Source: JAYPWI01 sp964629575 (GTDB lineage Bacteria; Actinomycetota; Acidimicrobiia; Acidimicrobiales; Poriferisodalaceae). From it: a DNA stretch of 64,000 nucleotides. The position numbers were made by a program, and so were the translations under genes. This document shows positions 59,702-64,000 of the stretch, one piece after another; the stretch's first letter is position 1, and each line of letters starts with the position of its first letter. The notes beneath the pieces were generated by a model that was given only the letters and a program-made list of their open reading frames with translations, made no database searches and was not told the origin of the DNA. The DNA lies in NCBI GenBank assembly GCA_964629575.1, contig CAZVUM010000005.1:1-64000 (forward strand). The letters run 5' to 3'.

Positions 59702-59731
59702 CCCCCTGGTTGACCTGATCAGCCCAGGGGG
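59702..59731. terminator. inverted repeat between convergent genes
   Basis: CCCCCTGG (59702-59709) and CCAGGGGG (59724-59731) form an 8-bp stem over 14 bases. It includes the stop codon of the minus-strand gene and could end transcription in both directions. Confidence 0.4.
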
Positions 59732-60747
59732 CGTCCGAAAGGCAGCTCGTCCTGCCACGAACGGAGGAACTCCTCCGCGGCGTAGCAGGCAGCCATGAAC
59801 GCACCGTCGGCGTGCCCGACGGTGTCGTTCATGAGGCGTTCGACCGTCGAGACGGTCGCGGCTCTGACGTCGTCGTGGCCGGCCCCGTCCTCGGGCCACC
59901 ACGACAGCGTCGGGCCGACAGCTGCAACGAAGTCCGCGACTGCGGCCGTACCGTTCTGACGCAGGATCGCGAGAGCCTTCGAGGAGATCGCTGCGGGGGA
60001 CGTGGCGATCACGGGGGTCGAACCCAGGGTGTTGGCGCCCTCGCCCGACATGGCACCCGGCTTGGATCCGACGAAGAGAGCGTCCACGTCGCCCTTCCAG
60101 ATCTCCCACGGCTTGCCGACCTCGCCGAGCTGCTCGACGCCCGCCGGGCCTGCCGACATGAACGCGTCGGCGAGTGTCGCCGCGTCGAAGTCGCCCGTCA
60201 CGCATCCCTTGGCAGTGGCCACGCGCCCGACTGCCCCACCCTGGGCTTCGATCGCACGGGCGATGCCGATGCCGTTGGCGTCGAGTCCTTCGATCGCCAC
60301 CCGCTTGCCGTCCAGGCCTCCCGTGAGGGCGGCTGCGGCCGTGGCTGCGCCGAGACCGACGAGCTCGTTCTCGAACGAGATGCCGTCGCGGTCGTTGTTG
60401 CGGATCGACGACCGAGGGTCACGAGCCAAGAACGCGGAGAGTTTGTCGTTGTCCAGGCGAAGGCCGGGCGACACGACGAGCGTTCCGGCGGCCAGCTCGT
60501 CATCGAGCTCGGTCGCGGCGGCAGAAATGGCCTCACCGCCACCCTCGGGGTCCACCTTGAACCCGACCGTAGCGCCGCTCTTCTTCTCACCCAGAACGGC
60601 AAACACGTAGGTCTGATGGCGGACCAGCATCGTCGCGTTGCCGGGCGCCAACTTGGCGCCCAACCGCGCAGGTCCGGCGTAGGTTTCGGCGCCGGGAAGG
60701 TCGTAGATCACGAACCCGGTGGTGGTTTCCAGCTGTCTCGTCTCCAC
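59719..60747 (-). CDS. glutamate/leucine dehydrogenase-like protein, divergent
   Basis: 342 residues from the GTG at 60747, with CAGACT 7 nt before it. The order of segments follows Glu/Leu/Phe/Val dehydrogenases. An N-terminal substrate-like domain (TYAGPARLGAKLAPGNATML, GATVGFKVDPEG) is followed by a Rossmann domain (GKRVAIEGLDANGIGIARAI, VIATSPAAISSKALAILRQN). The catalytic GGAKGGI loop is not recognisable, and the protein is shorter than the usual 350-450 residues. It may be a diverged enzyme or a non-catalytic relative; the assignment is tentative. Confidence 0.5.
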   Translation of the reverse strand: METRQLETTTGFVIYDLPGAETYAGPARLGAKLAPGNATMLVRHQTYVFAVLGEKKSGATVGFKVDPEGGGEAISAAATELDDELAAGTLVVSPGLRLDNDKLSAFLARDPRSSIRNNDRDGISFENELVGLGAATAAAALTGGLDGKRVAIEGLDANGIGIARAIEAQGGAVGRVATAKGCVTGDFDAATLADAFMSAGPAGVEQLGEVGKPWEIWKGDVDALFVGSKPGAMSGEGANTLGSTPVIATSPAAISSKALAILRQNGTAAVADFVAAVGPTLSWWPEDGAGHDDVRAATVSTVERLMNDTVGHADGAFMAACYAAEEFLRSWQDELPFGRPLG

Positions 60748-60910
60748 GGTGGGCAGTCTGCCATCTCGGATCGGGCGACACCCGGTTGGCGTCGGCTCGA
60801 GGACGGGTGGCGGCTGAATGAATCGGCGGAGATTCCGATCCGGCATCGCTAGGTCACGTGTGGACGATCGGCGTGCCAGGCGAGCCGGACACGTTCACCG
60901 CTGAGCCGGG

Positions 60911-60916
60911 TACCGT
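60911..60916 (+). promoter_or_regulatory. leaderless-type -10 box of the TlpA-like gene
   Basis: TACCGT ends 6 nt before the ATG at 60923. Confidence 0.45.
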
Positions 60917-60922
60917 GACGAC

Positions 60923-61606
60923 ATGATCGGTCGCCGCCTCGTTCTCGTCGTGCTGGGAGTGCTCTTCGCCGCTGCTGCCTGCGGGGACGCGGACGGCGCA
61001 GACGGCGCGGACGGCGCAGAAACCGCTGGCGATGAGCCTGCGCCCACCAGCGCGACCACTGCGGACCCCGACGCCACTGTCGCGCCGAGCACCACGACCA
61101 CCACGATCCCGACCTCTGTGTCGGGCGATCCTCTGGCCCCGCTGCCGGAGTCGGGTGTCGAGCCGGTCGGCGGCCTCCCCGCACCAACGTTCGAAGGCAC
61201 CGACATCCTGACCGGAGAGGTGGTGTCCCTCGCGCCCACAGGGCGTCCGACCGCGATCGCATTCTTCGCCCATTGGTGTCCCCACTGTCAACGCGAGGTG
61301 CAAGAGATCACCGACTGGCTGGCTGCCAACGACTTCCCCGATACCGTCGATTTCGTCGCCGTATCGACGCTCGAGGATCCAGCGCGCGACAACCACCCGC
61401 CCTCCGAATGGCTCGAGGGTGAGGGCTGGCCGTATCCGGTCATCTCGGACACGGCCGACTTCGCGGTCGCGACGGCCTACGGCGTCACCGCGGTTCCGTT
61501 CTGGGCCTTCCTCGACGGCGAAGGCCAGGTGCTGACCCGCGTCGCCGGCAACCTCGGCCCCGACCTCCTCGCTCAGCTCTTCGAAGACATCGCAACCGGT
61601 CCATAG
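60923..61606 (+). CDS. TlpA-like thioredoxin-fold lipoprotein
   Basis: 227 residues. A lipoprotein signal ends in FAAAAC (Cys 20), then GDADGADGADGAETAG and a Thr/Pro-rich spacer. A thioredoxin-like domain has the active site AHWCPHCQREV (C-x2-C) and the cis-Pro region TAVPFWAFLDG. It should act outside the membrane as a disulfide reductase or in cytochrome c maturation. No partner genes (CcdA, resB) are nearby. Confidence 0.87.
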   Translation: MIGRRLVLVVLGVLFAAAACGDADGADGADGAETAGDEPAPTSATTADPDATVAPSTTTTTIPTSVSGDPLAPLPESGVEPVGGLPAPTFEGTDILTGEVVSLAPTGRPTAIAFFAHWCPHCQREVQEITDWLAANDFPDTVDFVAVSTLEDPARDNHPPSEWLEGEGWPYPVISDTADFAVATAYGVTAVPFWAFLDGEGQVLTRVAGNLGPDLLAQLFEDIATGP

Positions 61607-61632
61607 GCCAAGGAGCCGGCTGCGGGCCCGCG

Positions 61633-61905
61633 CGAGAACTATGTGGCGCTGTAGTCGCCAGGCCGCATCGCTCCGTCATGGACTGCAGGAGGGACCACCC
61701 GAACCCGGGAATCTCGTCCACAGCGCGACGGAGCGACTCCCGGTTCAAGACCAGCATCTCCACGGGCGTCTGGGCCGTCACACTCGCATTGCGCGACTCT
61801 TTGCTCAAGCCGCACCGCCGCGGCCAGGTCGCTGAGCTGTCGACGAGAGCATCCACTGAGCAGGGGAACCCGCTGCAGTTGGTCGATCCGTTGGTGCTTG
61901 AGCAT
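61633..61905 (-). pseudogene. cyclic-nucleotide-binding domain protein, frameshifted and internally deleted
   Basis: From the ATG at 61905 (preceded by GAGGAG) the frame reads MLKHQRIDQLQRVPLLSGCS and RRQLSDLAAA, a typical CNB-protein start. From about 61805 the family continues in another frame as VTAQTPVEMLVLNRESLRRA and VDEIPGFGWSLLQSMTERCG, the last helices of the domain. About 60 residues of the barrel, with the cyclase-nucleotide pocket, are missing at the junction. The shift and the deletion make it a pseudogene or, less likely, an assembly error. It lies downstream of the WD40 gene on the same strand. Confidence 0.65.
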
Positions 61906-61949
61906 GGTGCGAGCTCCTCAGTCGCGAGTACCGGGGTCGGGAGGGTCGA

Positions 61950-64000
61950 TCAACACGCCGGGTCGTACGGATCGGATCCAATGAACTGGTCCCACTCGTC
62001 TCGGGTGAGGGAGCGCCCGGCCGCTCGGCACGCGATGTCAAACCACGAGTCCGGCTCGAGGTTCCAAGCGATGAGGTGCTCTTTGGTCGCGGCGACAACC
62101 TGGCGTCCGTCTGGAGAGGGGTTCATGTTCATGAGCGTGTCGAGATCGTTGGGGAAGATGCCGCCGATGAAGGTGCGTTGAGCGACATCGAAGAGCTGCG
62201 CGCCGCGTGAGTTGGCGAAGACGATGTAGGAGTCGTCCTCGCTGAACCGCATCCCGTGAGAGCCAAAGACCGGCGATGGACCGGGGGGACCACCGACCAC
62301 GGGACCACTGGCGTCGGCCCAGGTCTCTGTGTCGAACAGTGTGATGCGGCCGTCGGCATCGCCCACGGCGAGGAGATCCCCCGCTCTACTCATGCCCACA
62401 GTCGCGAAGCCGGGTTCGCCCTCCGCGGGGGACAGCAACGCTCGAAACTCCCACGATCTCGTGTCCCAAACGCCTGCGACCCCGCCGCTCCCGACGAGCA
62501 GTGAACCGTCCCATGAGAAGCGCACTTCGTTCGCTCCGCGTCCCAGGCCGGCCGCCGCCTGGGCGTCGGCGAGCTCATGAAGTGAGGCGATCCGCTCGCC
62601 GGACCCGACGTCGTACACGAGGATCGGACCTGAAGGGGAGGCCAGCGCAGCGAGGTCGCGGTCCGGGCTGATCGCCACCGAGAGCCAGCCACCGACGACA
62701 GGTGGACCGAGCGGCTCGAGGCTCTCCTCATCCCAGAACCTGGATCGACTCCCGGCCCAGGAGAACGTCATCAGCCCGCCGTTGGGCGTGAACGTGGCCA
62801 TCACGGGCGGCGCCGGTTTCTGTTCGAACTGTCGGCCCAAGTTCGCACCGGTCACCGTGTCCCAGATGGTGAAGTCCTGGAGTGGCCACCTCAGCGCGAT
62901 CATCCTGGTCCCGGTGGAGTCGATGAACCCGCCGTTGGCGTCGCCGCGGGGCACGGCACGACCGAGGAGCTGGGTGCCATCGGTCGAGAAAAGCGAGATG
63001 GCACGTTCGGAAGCGAGCGCGATCAATCCCCCCTGGCTCGCTGCAGCTGTCGCTTGCCCATCGCCGGAGTCCAGGGTGCGCACGACCTCGGCCGTTTCGA
63101 CATCGAAGACCTCACTGCCCTGGATGACCCGTGTGCTGTCGATGACCGCCAAGGCGGAGGCGAGGCGAGCAGGTACATCGTGGGTGACCCCCAAGGTCGT
63201 GGTGTCGAACACCATCAACGAACCCAGCGAGGCGACCACACGTTCGTCGTCCAGCCACCGGACGTCGAAGAAGTCGCCGAAATCGTCGCCGGGGTCGGCC
63301 GCGACGAGCGGGCTCGGGTGGACCAGCTCGGCGGTCTCCACATCCCAGATCAACAACCGGGCACCGGAGTGAAGAACCGCGACCTGCCGGCCATCCGGCG
63401 AGACATCGATGTGGGTCACTGGCCGCGGCGTCCTGCCAAGTTGCCGACGGTCCCGCCACGAGGGGCCGCTCCAAACCTCGACCCGTCCGTCGCTGTGACC
63501 GACCACCAGCGAGTCACGCCCGGGTGCGGCACCAACCGCGGTGACGTCAGCTGTGCTGTCGAACCTCGCAACCGGCGCGCCGGCCGCAATGGCGATCTGC
63601 ACCAGATCGCCATCACCCGTCGTGAACACGCTGTCCGTGGTCACCTCGAGGTCGGAGCCGAGGCCGACCTCGTAGCTGTCCACGAGGTCGCGGGTAGATG
63701 GCTCCCAGACCTCGACCCGGGTTCGTGACCGAGCGATGAGGCGGCCCTCCGAGAAGTGGAGTCCGTTCGTCGAGTAGCCCCCCTCCCCAACGAGGTGACC
63801 GAGTAAACAGTCGGTGCGTGTCAGCACTCGCTGCAGGGTGCCGAGCGACTCGTGATCGTCGTCGCGAGCGTGGGCTTCGGCCGCGAGCAGCATGCCGAGA
63901 TCCGGATCATCGCCCGATTGAGCCAGGCGCGCTGCCTCTGCCCGTAACTCACCGAGTCCGGCGCGACGTGCCTCCTCGTCGGCGCGACGTCGCTGAGTCT
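61950..64000 (-). CDS. WD40-repeat protein, C-terminal part (runs off the window)
   Basis: About 683 visible residues, open to the window edge. Upstream of the first visible ATG (63893) the frame continues as QRRRADEEARRAGLGELRAE, a coiled-coil/linker. This is usual before the WD40 part of large actinobacterial nSTAND or BTAD/AfsR-type regulators, with DDPDLGMLLAAEAHARDD next. Then about ten WD-like blades with D-G-x-x(VAVL)H..L..WD patterns (VSPDGRQVAVLHSGARLLIW, AISPDRDLAALASPSGPILV, RFSWDGSLLVGSGGVAGVWD). The C-terminus ends WDQFIGSDPYDPAC. The N-terminal effector domain is outside the window. Confidence 0.75.
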   Translation of the reverse strand, partial: TQRRRADEEARRAGLGELRAEAARLAQSGDDPDLGMLLAAEAHARDDDHESLGTLQRVLTRTDCLLGHLVGEGGYSTNGLHFSEGRLIARSRTRVEVWEPSTRDLVDSYEVGLGSDLEVTTDSVFTTGDGDLVQIAIAAGAPVARFDSTADVTAVGAAPGRDSLVVGHSDGRVEVWSGPSWRDRRQLGRTPRPVTHIDVSPDGRQVAVLHSGARLLIWDVETAELVHPSPLVAADPGDDFGDFFDVRWLDDERVVASLGSLMVFDTTTLGVTHDVPARLASALAVIDSTRVIQGSEVFDVETAEVVRTLDSGDGQATAAASQGGLIALASERAISLFSTDGTQLLGRAVPRGDANGGFIDSTGTRMIALRWPLQDFTIWDTVTGANLGRQFEQKPAPPVMATFTPNGGLMTFSWAGSRSRFWDEESLEPLGPPVVGGWLSVAISPDRDLAALASPSGPILVYDVGSGERIASLHELADAQAAAGLGRGANEVRFSWDGSLLVGSGGVAGVWDTRSWEFRALLSPAEGEPGFATVGMSRAGDLLAVGDADGRITLFDTETWADASGPVVGGPPGPSPVFGSHGMRFSEDDSYIVFANSRGAQLFDVAQRTFIGGIFPNDLDTLMNMNPSPDGRQVVAATKEHLIAWNLEPDSWFDIACRAAGRSLTRDEWDQFIGSDPYDPAC

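Noticed and set aside
1..64000. Prophage, insertion sequence or genomic island
   Set aside because: No integrase, transposase, phage structural gene or composition break was noticed; repeats are small and intergenic.

Overview
The window is high-GC DNA from an actinobacterium. It is most likely a member of the Acidimicrobiia (Ilumatobacter-like), though that placement is inferred from gene content and not from a marker gene. Supporting traits are: CofC/FbiD of coenzyme F420 synthesis; two actinobacterial-type SOS boxes (CGAAC-N4-GTTCG); a PafB/PafC-like pair of WYL regulators; a dense set of leaderless genes with a TANNNT -10 box 6-11 nt before the start codon; GTG/TTG starts; and secreted proteins with YWLVASDGG-type repeats. 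The order serA, leuB, gltX, leuCD, hup, cofC, gpsA recalls the same genes in mycobacteria. A run of exactly 100 N (47477-47576) shows the sequence is a scaffold, probably a draft or metagenome assembly.

Region by region. 1-4.1 kb: serine/aspartate metabolism (serC divergent from aspC-serA). 4.1-6 kb: an intergenic repeat cluster and a Wzz/BY-kinase-like protein with a damaged P-loop. 6-12.2 kb: branched-chain amino acid synthesis split over both strands (leuCD on minus, leuB-cimA on plus), with greA and an alpha/beta hydrolase between. 12.2-15.5 kb: three translationally coupled genes of unknown role, gltX and tRNA-Gln(CUG). 15.6-21.6 kb: a Liv-type ABC transporter with one ATPase pair, two permease pairs and no substrate-binding protein. 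21.7-27.2 kb: a DUF3179 lipoprotein, tRNA-Glu(CUC), a NUDIX hydrolase, an acyl-CoA synthetase and glpD. 27.2-33.6 kb: a CAP-domain secreted protein, the WYL pair, a DEDD exonuclease, an acyltransferase, an EEP-family nuclease and an AlaX editing protein. 33.6-36.4 kb: a four-unit hairpin array, then an operon of a beta-class DNA methyltransferase, a small unknown and a HIT protein. 36.4-44.9 kb: a TauE/SafE permease, HU, PIG-L deacetylase, cofC, gpsA, a large unknown, a pentapeptide-repeat lipoprotein, rnhB and ppk2. 44.9-45.2 kb: REP-like palindromes and a tandem duplication. 45.2-59.3 kb: an acyl-CoA dehydrogenase, an Nfu_N-like protein, then the damage-inducible translesion set imuA'-imuB and dnaE2. 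Between these lie a VanY-like peptidase, a HAD hydrolase, membrane proteins and two tandem amidases. 59.3-64 kb: a 34-bp perfect palindrome, a degenerate glutamate-dehydrogenase-like protein, a TlpA-like thioredoxin, a cNMP-binding pseudogene and the C-terminal part of a WD40 protein that runs off the window.

How the genes work together. SerA and SerC act in the phosphorylated serine pathway. LeuB, LeuC, LeuD and CimA supply leucine/isoleucine precursors, and the Liv transporter may recover branched-chain amino acids. ImuA', ImuB and DnaE2 form the expected LexA-controlled mutasome. The PafBC-like pair suggests a second, LexA-independent damage response. GpsA and GlpD interconvert glycerol-3-phosphate and dihydroxyacetone phosphate.

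No phage, insertion sequence, CRISPR array or clear genomic island was seen. The least explained items are the hairpin array in front of the solo methyltransferase, the 34-bp palindrome after dnaE2, the dispersed AGAGGAGCGCAGCGACG repeat family, the duplicated Liv permeases with an extended LivM, and the degenerate Wzz/kinase and GDH-like proteins.
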